From NCBI GenBank assembly GCA_001972305.1, contig BDDD01000371.1:494200-558199 (forward strand): a DNA stretch of 64,000 nt. The letters are read 5' to 3'. Under the pieces are notes generated by a model. That model did no database searches. It was not told where the DNA came from and saw only the letters and a program-made list of their open reading frames with translations. The translations under genes were made by a program, and so were the position numbers. Numbering within the stretch: the stretch's first letter is position 1; the number at the start of each line of letters is the position of its first letter. Positions 1 to 11,089 of the stretch are shown in pieces. The stretch comes from Cephalotus follicularis (taxonomy: Eukaryota > Streptophyta > Magnoliopsida > Oxalidales > Cephalotaceae).

Positions 1-180
1 AACGTCAACGCCTTTGGTAAGCGTCGACGCTTTGTACTGTGAACTACGTTTTATTTACTGAATGCGTTTTAAACGTTGACACCTATGGGAGGAGACATCG
101 ACGCCTAGGCACTGGAAAGCGCTGACGCTATGGGACTGAGCGTCGGTGCCTAAGGTAAAACGTCGACGCTTTAGCGTGCT
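1..180. repeat. Cluster of GCGTCGACGC-like palindromes
   Basis: About seven variants of the 10-bp palindrome GCGTCGACGC (for example AACGTCAACGCC, AAGCGTCGACGCTT, CATCGACGCC, GCGCTGACGC) are spaced roughly 20-35 bp apart. Similar clusters occur in other LTRs of the window. They are not a strict tandem repeat, because the sequence between them is not conserved. Function unknown. Confidence 0.7.
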
Positions 181-1468
181 GTTTGGACAGTTTTTACGGT
201 TCTGACGCCCGATGATCCCGATTTTGCTTAGGATGCATTTGAGAATTTGTATGCATTGCATATGTACTGTTTACTGCCTGTTTAATAACCGTTTATGAAC
301 TGTTATGATTTCTAAATTGTTATATTAATTTAGAAATGTACATGTGAGTTTGAAAACTACTATGGTTGATTTCAAAAATATAAAATGAGTATTGTTATAT
401 TCTCGAACATGCTAGGAAAGCAATTTCCACTACCGAAACTGTCTAAAGTATTTTCAATCTATTGGAAATACATATTTCAAATATTTACGACTTTTGAAAT
501 GAACTGCATGTTGTTGATCTAACGATCGTGACTGTACTGTTTACTACACTGTTTACAATGACTATACACTTGTCCTGCTCTGTGAGTTTAATGTGTTTGT
601 TCTTGAGCCGTACTAGTTGCGTGGCGGAGACTGCTAGCATTGACTAGTGGCAGGGTTGACCTATGGGCCAGGAGTTGGCTGGGTAACTCACTGTACTGTA
701 CTGTTGGCTTTCTTGGTCACCTGGAGAAGGGACCGAAGTGGGAGTGCAACGTGCGGCCAGGAGTTGGCGGCATTGTACATACTCACTGCCTGTTTGTTGT
801 CCCTTCGTGGACTTACTATACTGTTTATTGGTCCTATTCGGACACTACTGTGCCTGTTGATGTAGCCCTAGCCGGGTTACTACTGTACTGTTATTGCATA
901 CATATATATTTCATATATATGTCCCCTCTGATATTTTACTGTACCATCAAACTTATATATTTTTTCATATATATATAAACTGGTGTTTTTACTATACTGC
1001 ATCATCTACGCATACATTACATGACATGCATTTAATATTGATCCCAACTGCTCTTATGACTTAGCCGAGTGAGGACAAAGGCTAACCCCTCACTTTACAG
1101 ATTGATGCAGTGGACTGGCTTTGGGAATTAGCATGGATGAAGTACAAGTTTTAATAATGTTTTACTCGGGGTTATGTCCCTTTGGGTATTGTGTACCGTA
1201 TTTTCCAGTTTACTTGACTTTTGATGTTGCTGGATAATGTATTTTGGATCACGCTCCATTTTGTGGGCTTTTAACTATGACAGACATGTTTTTTGTAACG
1301 TGTAGTATGGGATGCACGTTACGTGTTTTTCTGCTTATGAGTTTTAATGCTTCCGCAATTGATATCATGTTTGAAAAGTTTAAATTTTATGGTATTGCAT
1401 AAGCTGAATCTTAAATGTTAATTGCCTTTACCACTTTTATGTGTGTTTATCGAAAGCGGGGTGTGACA
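1..1468 (+). repeat. 3' part of a Ty3/gypsy LTR (S-type), cut by the window edge
   Basis: The stretch ends in GGGGTGTGACA at 1468, the usual 3' terminus of the chromovirus LTRs in this window (compare 15902 and 21620). No tRNA primer site follows, so it is a 3' LTR or a solo LTR rather than a 5' LTR. Inside it are a block around 610-700 that matches 15,190-15,290 in element A's 5' LTR, and the conserved GAGTGAGGACAAAGGCTAAC block near 1068-1090. Open frames at 640-978 have no recognisable domain and I read them as chance. Confidence 0.8.
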
Positions 1469-2383
1469 GCAACTCTCTTACTCTCTCTCTTTAATTATTT
1501 TATTTATTTGCCTTTGATTGCATATATACATTGTGTTCATAGTATTAATTTGAATTTGTGAAAAAGTTAACTAAATTATTAGAAACTACAATTCACCCCC
1601 CTCCCCTTGTAGTTTATTCAATATCCTTGGTGATGCTTGAGGTTAGGCGGGGTTGACCTTAGTCCCTAGCTTTTGAGCTGAGGTGAGGATGATGTTGATG
1701 TTGAGGCATGCGGTCGGGCGTTGGATCGACCTTAGGTTATACCTGGTGCGCAACAGATATCCTCGACAGGAAGTCAGACCATCCCGGTCGTTGCCCGGGC
1801 ATGTTCTTGGTCCTAGGATGTAGATGCCAAACCACTAGGTTAGGTGGCAATCCTCGGATATGGGGGTTGCATGGATCATTGTTGCCACGTATGTCCTTGG
1901 ACATTGGTGAGTCCTAGGACATATGTGCGCCCTTGGGTGATAGAGGATCCTCAGACTTTTGGCGTGTCCCCAGGCTTTGGGTGAGTCCTCGGTCAGTTTG
2001 ACGCACTTGGGTTCCTCGGGCATATAGCTCGCGTTGAGGCTTGAGCGTATTGGATGTTTGTTGTTTAGGCGAAGAGTTGTAGCGTTTGGCTCCTAGGGCT
2101 TTTAGTAGACCTTGGTGTTTGGTGTGCACGTGCGGAGAGAATGTGGGTTTCCTGGGCTTAAGTGAAACGGTGAGTTTTGGTTCCTCAGTAGTTTCTTTTG
2201 AGTCCTCAACCCTTTTCCTTGGACACTGCATTGTATCGCGAGTCCCCTGCCCTGGAGTTCTAGTCAGGCTTTTGGTGTTTTAGATGCCTGGAGTGTTTGC
2301 TCGGTGTTTTCGTTGGGATGTTTTTTTTAGGGTTATTGGTAGGTGTGCCATCCCCGGCAGAGCTCACGTCCCTGGATGTTTTT
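1469..2383. repeat. Diverged non-coding LTR-like sequence
   Basis: No coding domain is visible on either strand. Near 1590-1610 there is a 'caattcacccccctcccc' motif of the kind seen at the 3' end of copia/Sirevirus LTRs. From about 1640 to 2383 the text is rich in 'tcctcgg/tcctagg' words, and its end (GTGCCATCCCCGGCAG at 2344-2359) resembles the end of element B's LTRs (5218-5233, 8996-9011). I infer a diverged B-type LTR fragment joined to copia pol at about 2384; no target duplication was found. Confidence 0.45.
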
Positions 2384-3399
2384 TGAAAAGGACCTATTAT
2401 ATAAAGCGCGATTGGTCGAGAAAGGGTATAGACAAAGACATGGGGTCGACTATACCAAAACTTTCTTGCCAATCGCAATGCTTAAGTCCATTCGGATTTT
2501 GCTTTCTATTACCACTCATTATCGTTATGAGATTTGACAAATGGATGTCAAGATGGCCTTCTTGAATGGCTATCTTGAAGAGAACATTTACATGTCCCGA
2601 CCTGAGGGATTCAAATCCGAGGAGCATCTCTACTAGGTGTGCAAGCTCCAAAGGTTGATGAGGTCATTAAAACTTTTGGCTTCATCTAAAATGTCAATGA
2701 GCCTTGTGTCTACCGAAAATAGGATGACCCCGATATCACTTTCTCGGTCCTGTACGTGGATGACATACTACTCAATGGGAATGATGTAGGCATGTTACAG
2801 TCCGTTAAAGTATGGTTAGGCAAGAACTTCTCCATGAAGGATTTGGGAGAGGCTTCCTGCATATTGGGAAAAAGATCTACGGGGATAGATCTAGTAGGTT
2901 GCTTGGGCTTTCCCCAAGCAAGTACATTAGCAAGGTGTTGAAACGATATTGCCTCGAGAATTCCAAACGTGGCCTACTTCCAATTGGCCAAGGAATTCAC
3001 CTTTCCAAGAGGATGTCTCCACAGACGTCTGAGGAGAGGAGAGGCATGTGTAGGAAGCCTCATGCTTCGGTTGTGGGCTCCATCATGTATGCCATGTTTT
3101 GTACTAGGCCTGATCTGGCATATGCCTTGGGTATGGAAGGTCGATTTCAGTCCAATCCTGGTGAGAAGTGTTGGAAATTTTTCAAAGGGATCCTTAAGTA
3201 CCTGAGAAGGACTTAGGATACCTTCTTGATATATGGAGGAGACAGTGAGTTGAAACTGGAGGGTTATACCCACTCTAGTTTCAATAGTGATCTGAATGAT
3301 CACAATTCTGTTTCAGGATATGTGTTTGTCTTGAACGGCAGTGTTGTGAGTTGGAGGAGCTCAATGAAGGAGACTACTGCAGACTCGACCATGGAAGCA
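2384..3399 (+). pseudogene. Ty1/copia pol fragment: reverse transcriptase and start of RNase H
   Basis: Conceptual translation in shifting frames gives copia RT landmarks: KARLVEKGYRQ and GVDYTKTFLPIAMLKSIRILL (2405-2510), QMDVKMAFLNGYLEE (about 2540-2582), and the catalytic YVDDILL (2756-2776). Then follow LGKNFSMKDLGEA, the YISKVLKRY segment, VGSIMYAMFCTRPDLAYALG (about 3070-3130), and the RNase H start with SGYVFVLNGSVVSWRSS and TMEAEYV (to about 3407). Gag, protease and integrase are absent to the left. Stops (for example 2536-2538, 3214-3216) and an internal deletion near 2640 disable it. The reading resumes at 9057 beyond element B, so this is one copia gene split by an insertion. The lineage looks TNT1-like, but I would not fix it without a tree. 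Confidence 0.88.
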
Positions 3400-3404
3400 G
3401 AGTA
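3400..3404 (+). other. Left target-site duplication of element B (GAGTA)
   Basis: GAGTA directly precedes the LTR start TGTAACGCCCCG at 3405. The partner after the 3' LTR (9052-9056) reads GTGTA, one base different. The copia reading frame (MEAEYV then AASHAAKE) joins across the two sites. Confidence 0.85.
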
Positions 3405-5273
3405 TGTAACGCCCCGTAATGTTTTCTTTTGGAGATAAAGAAAGTTTGAGGATAAAAAGTTTATGTTAAGGAGGCCCATGGGGCTTAAGACTAAATGATG
3501 GATGTTATAAGAGCTTAAGGTTAAATCATAAGTGTTATAAGGACAAAAGTGCAAAGCTACAAAGAGAAGTTTCCAAGTTCCACGACAATGATGTTGTGTA
3601 AGGCATTGTTAAGAGTAGCTCGGTGCCTTGAGTGCTGAGATAGAGAAGTTGGCAGAGTTGTTAGCTTAAGCAATTTAGAGTTGTGAGAGTGAGAGTTCTA
3701 GTTTCCTTTCTCTTTCTTTCCTTCTTTATTTGAGCAAAAGGTTAGAGGTAGCCTAAGGCTTCCAAGCACAACAAGACGAAGAAGTAGCAGACGACGAGTC
3801 AGACTAGGAGAAAGAAGAAGAAGAAGAGAAGCTAGTCGCCAGAGAAAGCAGTTAACGTCAGAGGACGTAGCAAGAACTGTGAGTGAGACATCATTTCCTT
3901 TACAGTTGTATTATGTTCATGTTCATGTTATTCTTTCTTGAGTATCTTTACCTTCAATTCATGTTCAGGTCCAGTGCAGAGTAAGTGAGTTTTACCCGGG
4001 AATCTTACTTCCCTAGTGTCTTTATGTCAACCATTCTTTGTGAGTGGAGAGCTTTCTAGAGCTGAGATGCTCAGTTCCTTAGCCAGATATCAGAGATCCT
4101 CATATAAAGATTTTCAAGAAGCAGCTCGGGCGTCTAGTATTGCATAGCATTGGGCATTCTTTTTGGGTTCCTCTTTCTTTTTGTAGAGTTCCTAAGAGCA
4201 TATGTTTTGTATTAGATATGTTAAATTAAGAAGCTTATTCTGTTTCTTTTGTTGTATGGAAAAGAAAGCAGAGGTTGTTCTAGTCAGAGGACTAGCAAGT
4301 CTTGTAATAGTACTTTTAAGATTGTTATATATGTTTCTAGTCTGTGGACTAGTTTTGCCTTGAGATATGATGAATGTTTGATGTTATGAGTTTTATTTTT
4401 TTAGTTATGATCGAGGAGCTTGAGAGTCCTCGAATAGCATAGCAGAGCAGGCAATGCGCTAACATTTAAAGGTTTTACCGAGGATCCAGGGAGTCCTCGG
4501 TTAGTTAGCTGTTTGTTGTTTTAATGTTGAGATATCTTAGTCCTAGGTGAGGAGGAGTCCTCAGATGGTTTTATGAGTATGTAAGGCTCAAGGTGGAGTC
4601 CTCGGAAATAAGTCAGAGGCGACAAGTAAGAGAGGCGTTGTCCCTGGATGCCTTAGCAGAGGAGAAAAGAGAGGGATACCTCAGATGACCTTAGAGATAG
4701 ACGTGAGGCTCAATGTTGAGTACTTGGATGTATGCCAGAGGAGAAAAAGAGATAAGTCAGAAGACGACTTGAAGTTCATGCGACAGAGTATAGTAATGTT
4801 TTCTAGCGCTACAGTGTTTTAAGTTAAGTTAAACTGTGCGTTTTGATGCTAAGGTTAAGCGTTAGGTTGAGGAGCGCTCTTTGGAGAAGAGCAAAGGAGA
4901 AAGGCCCGTGGAGGAAGTGTGTCCTCGAGCGTTTAGCAGACATGAAGTTTAAGTGATCATGTGAGGAGCACGTGGGTGTTCTCCTCGGGCGTTTAGTGAT
5001 GCGGCGCGTTTTGGAGTGCTTGGACGTGTGCAGTTGGTGACTTAATGAAACGAAGATTTTGAGTCCTCGGGTCCTTTTGTCCCCTGCCCCTTTTAAGCCC
5101 CGCATCTGTTGCCGGTTTTGCCCAGGATTTCTGCTTGGGCTTTTGCGTAGAGAGTCCCTGGAGCGATCTTAGTGGGTTGCTCAGGAAGTTTTGAGAAGAG
5201 AGGGTTTTTGGCAAGGAGCGCCATCCCCGGCAGGACACGTCTGCCCATAGCAGAGCTGTAACGAGTCATGTCA
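3405..5273 (+). repeat. Element B 5' LTR (1869 bp, internally deleted)
   Basis: It starts TGTAACGCCCCG and ends GTCATGTCA just before the primer site. It aligns with 6226-9051 from the start to about 4108, and again from 'aagcagctcgggc' at about 4119 to the end. The roughly 955 bp at 6933-7890 of the 3' LTR have no counterpart here. No gene is visible inside; antisense frames such as 4824-5105 recur in both LTRs as shadows. Confidence 0.88.
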
Positions 5274-5276
5274 GCT

Positions 5277-5289
5277 TGGTATCAGAGAG
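5277..5289 (+). other. Element B primer-binding site (initiator tRNA-Met type)
   Basis: TGGTATCAGAGAG begins 3 bp after the LTR end. Its first 11 bases match the complement of the 3' end of plant initiator tRNA-Met (TGGTATCAGAGC). Confidence 0.88.
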
Positions 5290-5410
5290 ATAGGTTTGAG
5301 TTTCTTTGTGATTTCTAAGCTAGTTAGTAGGGTATCATGTTGGGTTGCATTCATGCATTGCATATAGTTTGCGACGTAATAGTGTTACGTTAGCAGGTTG
5401 TTGTACAAGA

Positions 5411-6100
5411 AGATGCCGCCTCGGACTCGTCGCGTAAGTTGCAGCCAAGGTCGTGTCAAAGGTCATGGCAAAGGAAGAGCGATTCCTCGTCAGACGGTGG
5501 AGCAAGAGGTTCCTGTGGAAGACCAGAGGATGCATCAAGAGCAAGGTCGAAAGAGATCCGTATGCCAGTCCGAGGAAGTGGAGAATTCCTCTAAGGTTTA
5601 GAAGCAGTGGGGACCTCAGTCCTCTAGCAATGTCAGAAGTGGAGCACCTCAGCAGGCACAGACTGTTCCAGCTACCATCAATGTTCAAGGGAGTTCTTTT
5701 CAGGGTAAGAAGCCACCTCAATGTTGATTTTGTGGTATGCTCCATTCGGGAGAGTGCAAGAAAGGAAGTTTTGGATGCTACAGGTGTGGGTAGGTCGGGC
5801 ACCTAAAAGAGAGATTGTCCCTGGCAATCTCTTAGTGAAGCGATGATGCCAGTGGCAATGCCAGTGGAGAGGCATACTACAAGCAGTGGAGTAACCCGAC
5901 CAGGTCAGCAGTCGGCAGTGCCAGGAACAAACTTCTCAGCACTTCAGAACAGTACCGCCAGAGTTAGTGGTGGCAGACCACCAGGTTGACCATGGCCTAC
6001 AGCAAGAGTTTACTCATTTCTCAGAGGAGAAGACATGATAGCTTCCGAGCTAGCAACAGGTGAGACCTTACGTTTTTGAGTTTCCTTTTGTATGTTAGTA
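5411..6100 (+). pseudogene. Element B gag remnant with degenerate zinc knuckles
   Basis: The likely gag start is the ATG at 5411 (MPPRTRRV...), a basic N-terminus usual for chromovirus gag. Frames then shift. Around 5720-5822 the translation contains FCGMLHSGECKKGSFGCY followed by RCG, VGHLKRDCP, a pair of CCHC-like knuckles interrupted by stops. Near 6000-6060 a segment reading ARVYSFLRGED looks like the gag-protease linker of chromoviruses (usually an ARVYALT-like motif). The capsid core (Retrotrans_gag) between the N-terminus and the knuckles is largely missing. Coding potential stops before any protease active site. Confidence 0.72.
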
Positions 6101-6210
6101 AGTTAAGCTATAGCATAAGTTATAGGTTGAGTAGTTTCCAGAGAAGTCAGAGGATGATAGAATAGTTTTCTTAGTAGCCAGATAAGCCGAAATTTTGAGG
6201 ACAAAATTTC

Positions 6211-6225
6211 TTAAGGTGGGGAGAA
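6211..6225 (+). other. Element B polypurine tract
   Basis: TTAAGGTGGGGAGAA lies directly 5' of the 3' LTR start (TGTAATGCCC at 6226), the expected position for plus-strand priming. It follows the 'gaggacaaaatttc' leader common to chromoviruses. Confidence 0.85.
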
Positions 6226-9051
6226 TGTAATGCCCTGTAATGTTTTCTTTTGGAGATAAAGAAAGTTTGGGGATAAAAAGCTTATGTTAAAGTGGCCTGT
6301 GGGGCTTAAGACTAAATGATGGATGTTATAAGAGCTTAAGGTTAAATCATAAGTGCTATAGGGACCAAAGTGTAAAGCTTCCAAGAGAAGTTTCCAAGTT
6401 CCAAGGCAATGATGTTGTGTAAGGCGTTGGTAAGAGTAGTTCGACGCCTTTAGTGTTGAGATAAAGAAGTTGGCAAAGTTGTTAACTTCAGCAGTTTAGA
6501 GTTGTGAGAGAGAGAGAGTTCTAGTTTCCTTTCTCTTTCTTTCCTTCTTCCTTCGAGTGAAAGGTTAGAGGTAGCTTAAGGCTTCCAAGCGCAGCAAGAT
6601 GAAGAAGTAGCATACGACGAGTCATACCAGGAGAAAGAAGAAGAAGAAGAGAAAGTCGCCAGAGAAAGCAGTTAACGTCAGAGGACGTAGCATGAACTGT
6701 GAGTAGGACATCCTTTCCTTTACATTTGTATTATGTTCATGTTCATGTTCATGTTATTCTTTCTTGAAAATCTTTACCTTCAGTTCATGTTCAGTTCCAG
6801 TGCAGAGTAAGTGAGTTTTAGCCGGGAATCTTACCTCCCTAATGTCTTTATGTCAACCATTCTTTGTGAGTGGACAGCTTTCCTGAGTAGAGATGCTCAG
6901 TTCTTTAGCAAGATATCAAAGATCCTCAGATAAGGTAACGAGTACGTGTTCACCCCCCTCCTCAGTGTACCTATTGTCTATGATGGGGTGTTGAGTGAGT
7001 CTGCCCCTAGGTTCCATACCTGGATCTCCTTTTCACTGTTGTCTATGACGGAGTAAAGGGTTTGAGCACAGTCGAGCACTACGTACATAGCTCCAACTTC
7101 CTCAGTCTACTATTGTCTATGATGGGAAACCAAGCGAGACTGTCCCTAGGTTCCATACCTAGATCTCCTTTACACTATTGTCTATGATGGTGTTTAGGGT
7201 TTGAGCACAGCAGAGCTAAGTTTCAAGATAGTAGAACATAGAGCCTTTCGGTAAGTTTTCCAGAGGAGGACCTAGTCCTCAGTTCTCCGATAAGCAAGCA
7301 AAGTTAAGCAAGTTCAGATGAGAACCACAAGGGTTCTTGACAGGCAAGCTGCATGTTATGGCTTAGGCCAAGATCAGCTCAGCTCAGTGCCACTATAAGT
7401 TGGCTACTACGTATACATGCTGCATAAGACCACTATAAGCTGGCAACTATATTATGTAAAGCAAGCAAAGTAAAGCAAGTTCCAAGTCTAGTTCTTGTCC
7501 TCCTCGACATTTTTGCCTACTGGGATCCTTTTTCAGAGCATTCTTATAATAGTTAAAATCTTAAGTTTTATTCAGCTTTTCTTAAGCACTCTAGAGTATC
7601 AGCTAAGCAGAGGAAAGAGTAAGTCTTTCGCAGTACTTTGAGCGTTTCTTTATTGTATACCATGACATATATGTTGTTATAGTTTTCTTCCCCAATTGGG
7701 ATTTTACTCACGTTCATGGTAAGCTTTCTTTTAGCGCATTCATTCCAGAGGAATGCATCAGGGGATGATTTGATTTTAGTGACTTAGTTAGTTTGACTAA
7801 TCCCCTCACAGGTTATTTTGCAGACCAGACAGCAGGAGGAGTTCCCCTAGGTCAGGAGTAGAAAGCTTAAGCAAAGGTAGTTTTTGTGGTCGGAAATTCA
7901 GTAAGCAGCTCGGGCATCTAGCATTTCATTGCATTGGGCATTCTTTTTGGGTTACTCTTTCTTTTTGTAGAGTTCCCGAGAGAATATGTTTTGTATAAGA
8001 TATGTTAAAGTAAGAAGCTTATGTTGTTTCTTTTGTTGTATGGAAAAGAAAGCAGAGGTTGTTCTAGTCAGAGGACTAGCAAGTCTTGTAATAGTACTTT
8101 TAAGAATGTTATAGACGTTTCTATTCCATGGACTAGTTTTGCCTTGAGATATGATGAATTTTTGATGATATGAGTTTTATGTTTTTAGTTATGACCGAGG
8201 AGCTTGAGAGTCCTCGGATAGCATAGAAAAGTAGGCAATGAGCTAACTTTTAAAGGTTTGAACCGAGGAACCATGGAGTAGTTAGCTGTTTGATGTTTTA
8301 ATGTTGAGATATCTTAGTCCGAGGAGAGGAGAAGTCCTCGAATGGTTTTATGAGTATGTAAGGCTCAAGGTGGAGTCCTCGCAAAATAAGTCAGAGGAGA
8401 AAAGTAAGAGAGGCATTGTCCCCGGATGCCTTAGGAAAGTAGAAAAGAGAGGGAGACCTCTGATGACCTTAGAGATAGACGTGAGGCTCAATGTTGAGTC
8501 CTCGGATGTATGCCAGAGGAGAAAAAGAGATAGGTCAGAGGACGACTTGAAGTTCATGTGGCAGAGTATAATAATGTTTTCTAGCACTACAGTGTTTTAA
8601 TTTAAGCTAAACTGTGCGTTTTGATGCTGAGGTTAAGCGTTAGGTTGAGGAGCGCACTTTGGAGAAGAGCAGAGGAGAAAGGCCCATGGAGGAAGTGTGT
8701 CCTTCGGCGTTTAGCAGACCTGAAGTTTAAGTGAGCATGTGAGGAGCACGTGGGTATTCTCCTCGGGCGTTTAGTGATGCGGCGGGTTTTGGAGTGCCTG
8801 GACGTGTGCAATTGGTGACTTAATGAAATGGGACGTTTAAGTCCTCGGGTCCTTTTGTCCCCTGCCCTTTTTAAGCCCCGCATTTGTTACGCGTTTTGCC
8901 CAGGCTTTCTCCTCGGGCTTTTGCATAGCATGTCCCTGGAGCGATCTTAGTGGGTTGCTCAGGCAGTTTTGAGAAGAGATGGTTGTTGGCAAGGAGCGCC
9001 ATCCCCGGCAGGACATGTTAGCCTAGAGCAGAGCGGGAACGGGTCCTGTCA
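6226..9051 (+). repeat. Element B 3' LTR (2826 bp, full-length form)
   Basis: It starts TGTAATGCCCTG and ends CCTGTCA, followed by the target duplication and resumed copia RNase H. It contains about 955 bp (6933-7890) that the 5' LTR lacks, including the tandem pair at 6961-7215. The rest aligns closely with 3405-5273. No coding domain is visible. Confidence 0.88.
6961..7215 (+). repeat. Two-copy tandem duplication inside element B 3' LTR
   Basis: Unit 1 (6961-7100) and unit 2 (7101 to about 7215) both run CTCAGT..., ATTGTCTATGATGGG, CCTAGGTTCCATACC, ATCTCCTTT, GTCTATGA(C/T)GG, then GGGTTTGAGCACAG. The short phrase TTGTCTATGA(T/C)GG itself occurs twice in each unit, suggesting an older half-unit of about 60 bp. 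The whole array is absent from the 5' LTR. Confidence 0.82.
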
Positions 9052-9056
9052 GTGTA

Positions 9057-9414
9057 TGTTGCAGCCTCTCATGCTGCAAAAGAAGTAGTTTGGATGGGGA
9101 AGTTCGTTACTGAACTTGGAGTGGTTCCGTCCATCTGTCATCCAGTTGTTGTATACTGTGACAATGATGGGGCCGTTGCACAAGCCAAGGAACCTAGGTC
9201 TCATCACCGCTCTAAGCATATCCAGTGGCGGTATCATCTGATCAGGGAGATCATAGACAGAGGAGACGTCATCCTTGAGAGAGTTCCTTCAGAGGCAAGC
9301 CTGGCACACCCACAGACCAAGGCCGTGAGCAGTGTAATACTCGAGAGACATAGGAGTGCGATGGGCTTAGGCTATAAGTCTTCGTGGCTAGAGGGCCAAG
9401 TGGGAGATTGTTAG
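9057..9414 (+). pseudogene. Ty1/copia RNase H, C-terminal part of the gene split by element B
   Basis: An open stretch continues the RNase H that broke off at about 3404: YVAASHAAKEVVWMGKFV, then VVVYCDNDGAVAQAKEPR and HHRSKHIQWRYHLIREII, which are standard copia RNase H signatures (the CDN aspartate and the HHRSKHI motif). It ends WLEGQVGDC and a stop at 9412-9414. The final codons overlap the polypurine tract (AAGTGGGAGAT) and the first bases of the 3' LTR, as is normal for copia. This part is open, but the protein as a whole is dead. Confidence 0.88.
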
Positions 9415-10947
9415 ATTAGGTTTGCCCCTACAAGCCATGAGGTGGCTGCATGTATATGTATTACACTCCTTATTATTACATTCTTAATTCCATTTATGTT
9501 TAATTGTGCAAATTTCTGCAGTTATGGCATAGCTATATGTATATCTCAATACCAATTTTATTGATCAGCTTAATTAAAATACCAATTTTATTGATCAGCT
9601 TAATTAACATATTAACAGAATACACACATAGCGCCCTGTCATTCAAAGGGTTTGATCTCGTGCTGGGGAGGCTTTGAGAACGATTTCCTTACTCCTTTTT
9701 GACAAAACGTTCCAAGTCATAGGTGCACTTTCTTAGGGAAATTGATGAACCGGATATACTTGCATTGTTATTCTTGCTCCTAGGTTCAGTGGATCGTGGA
9801 TCATCTCATTGCCGCTTGGGTTTACCTAAAGCTGATGCGGGGTGCATGAAAAAGAAGCGTGTTCACTGAACTGACCCACCATAGGAAACTTATTTGGATA
9901 GCATTACCTGTGTCAATAGGATTCTTATTAGTCTCGGTAGTGTATAGTCAACGGTAGACTAGTAGGCCATACATGACCTGCACTGTTCCTTGGACCTGAG
10001 CGGCTGGCATGCATTGGGTAGTAACCACCTGGCTTTGATTTTCGCCTTCTCTAGCTCCAACCACGAGCTAGCAAACGGGTTGTCTTTGGGCCTTGTGGGA
10101 GATGCATTGATGTATTGGCGAGTGCGTAATATGGGATCATCACACATGTAACGAGGGTGATCAACTCTATAATATCTATGTCCATTGCAGACTCGAAAAA
10201 ACTTTGCCAGGTGCCAGTGGACTGGAAACGGGATTTCTGGGGAAGCCTGCCGATAGTCGCAATGTGTTCATAGATTTATAGTTATCACAGATATACCTAT
10301 GGTTGACATGTATCCTTACCCAAGGTCCCGATCGGAACCAAGTATGACGAGGGATACACTACACACAAATCGATGATAGGATAAATTACCGATTAACCGG
10401 ATATCAACTGATAGATGTGTAGGTCAAAGTCCAAGGATCCGGCGGGATGATTGGTATCATACCTGGGCTATTTTGATAGTCGGGGACTATTAGGATGGTT
10501 GTACCAGAGCCTTGGGATGCTCTAGGAAATTTATCATCGTACCGAATTTCCAACATGGCTTTTGAGTCCCACCTGATTATTGGAATAAGTTGACATGTGA
10601 GGGACACGTGTCATTTAGTGAGAGGTTAGCATCGGGGAGATGTTACTTTTTAAGAGAGTATTTTATTTTATGGACGCATGTCACCTCATTGAGGTGAGTC
10701 CAAGCATCACCATAATAAAATATTCTAGTCAAAGGATTAAGTGTTGAACAAGTAATTACTAAGGAGAAAGCAGTAAGGGGCGGCTAGGGCTTGGGAAGCC
10801 CTAACCTTAATTGGGCCGAACCCTAGCCATTTAAATGCATGAGTTCGACCGGTCCCCTCCCATGTATAGCCCACCTTAGTTGAATTTTTAACTATTGGCT
10901 GTTGTGTTTTGTTGTTGATTCAAGCCTCCTATTTATAGTGTTTCTAC
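9409..10947 (+). repeat. Probable 3' LTR of the copia element
   Basis: TGTTAGATTAGG begins directly after the purine tract AAGTGGGAGAT, which fixes the left edge. The interior has no coding domain. It includes a perfect 30-bp tandem pair (9551-9580 and 9581-9610), and a stretch near 10,740-10,930 with 'ggcttgggaagccctaacc' and a TATA-like 'catttaaatgc'. The right edge was not resolved: CTACA at 10,947 is possible, but no matching 5' LTR is in the window to test it. Confidence 0.5.
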
Positions 10948-11089
10948 AGGATATAGCCGTTGGAGATGATTGAGAGCCGTTGGAGATGTTTTGGAAAGTT
11001 TTGCCATTGATTCAACGTTGATAAGATTTGAGCATATCGCAATTTGTTGATGAAGCGTCACCGGTTTCGATCCAAGCGTCGACGCTTAG
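10948..11089 (+). repeat. Remnant of a Sirevirus-type copia LTR or leader
   Basis: Just left of the Sirevirus gag remnant is a short stretch with a 22-bp-spaced duplication of AGCCGTTGGAGATG (about 10,956 and 10,978). It also carries two palindrome-type motifs, GAAGCGTCACCGG and AAGCGTCGACGCTTA (to about 11,088). There is no primer site and no gag N-terminus, so a deletion joins LTR or leader sequence directly to mid-gag. Confidence 0.5.

Larger units (their letters stand above)
3405..9051 (+). mobile_element. Element B: gag-only, non-autonomous Ty3/gypsy retrotransposon in copia pol
   Basis: Two long LTRs start TGTAA(C/T)GCC and end TGTCA, with a tRNA-Met primer site after the first and a polypurine tract before the second. 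The internal region is only about 950 bp and holds a decayed gag with nucleic-acid-binding Cys/His motifs; protease, RT, RNase H and integrase are missing. This layout matches the non-autonomous class called TR-GAG or LARD-like. It would need proteins from a related element to move. The 5-bp duplication flanks (GAGTA/GTGTA) and the split copia gene confirm insertion. The two LTRs differ in length by almost 1 kb. Confidence 0.9.

Noticed and set aside
640-978. A 112-codon frame with a hydrophobic C-terminus
   Set aside because: It is within LTR sequence that is homologous to non-coding parts of other LTRs; the hydrophobic end is a TA-rich run.
4824-5105. A 93-codon minus-strand frame repeated at 8602-8883
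   Set aside because: Both lie at the same place in the two LTRs of element B; the similarity is LTR identity and no domain is visible.
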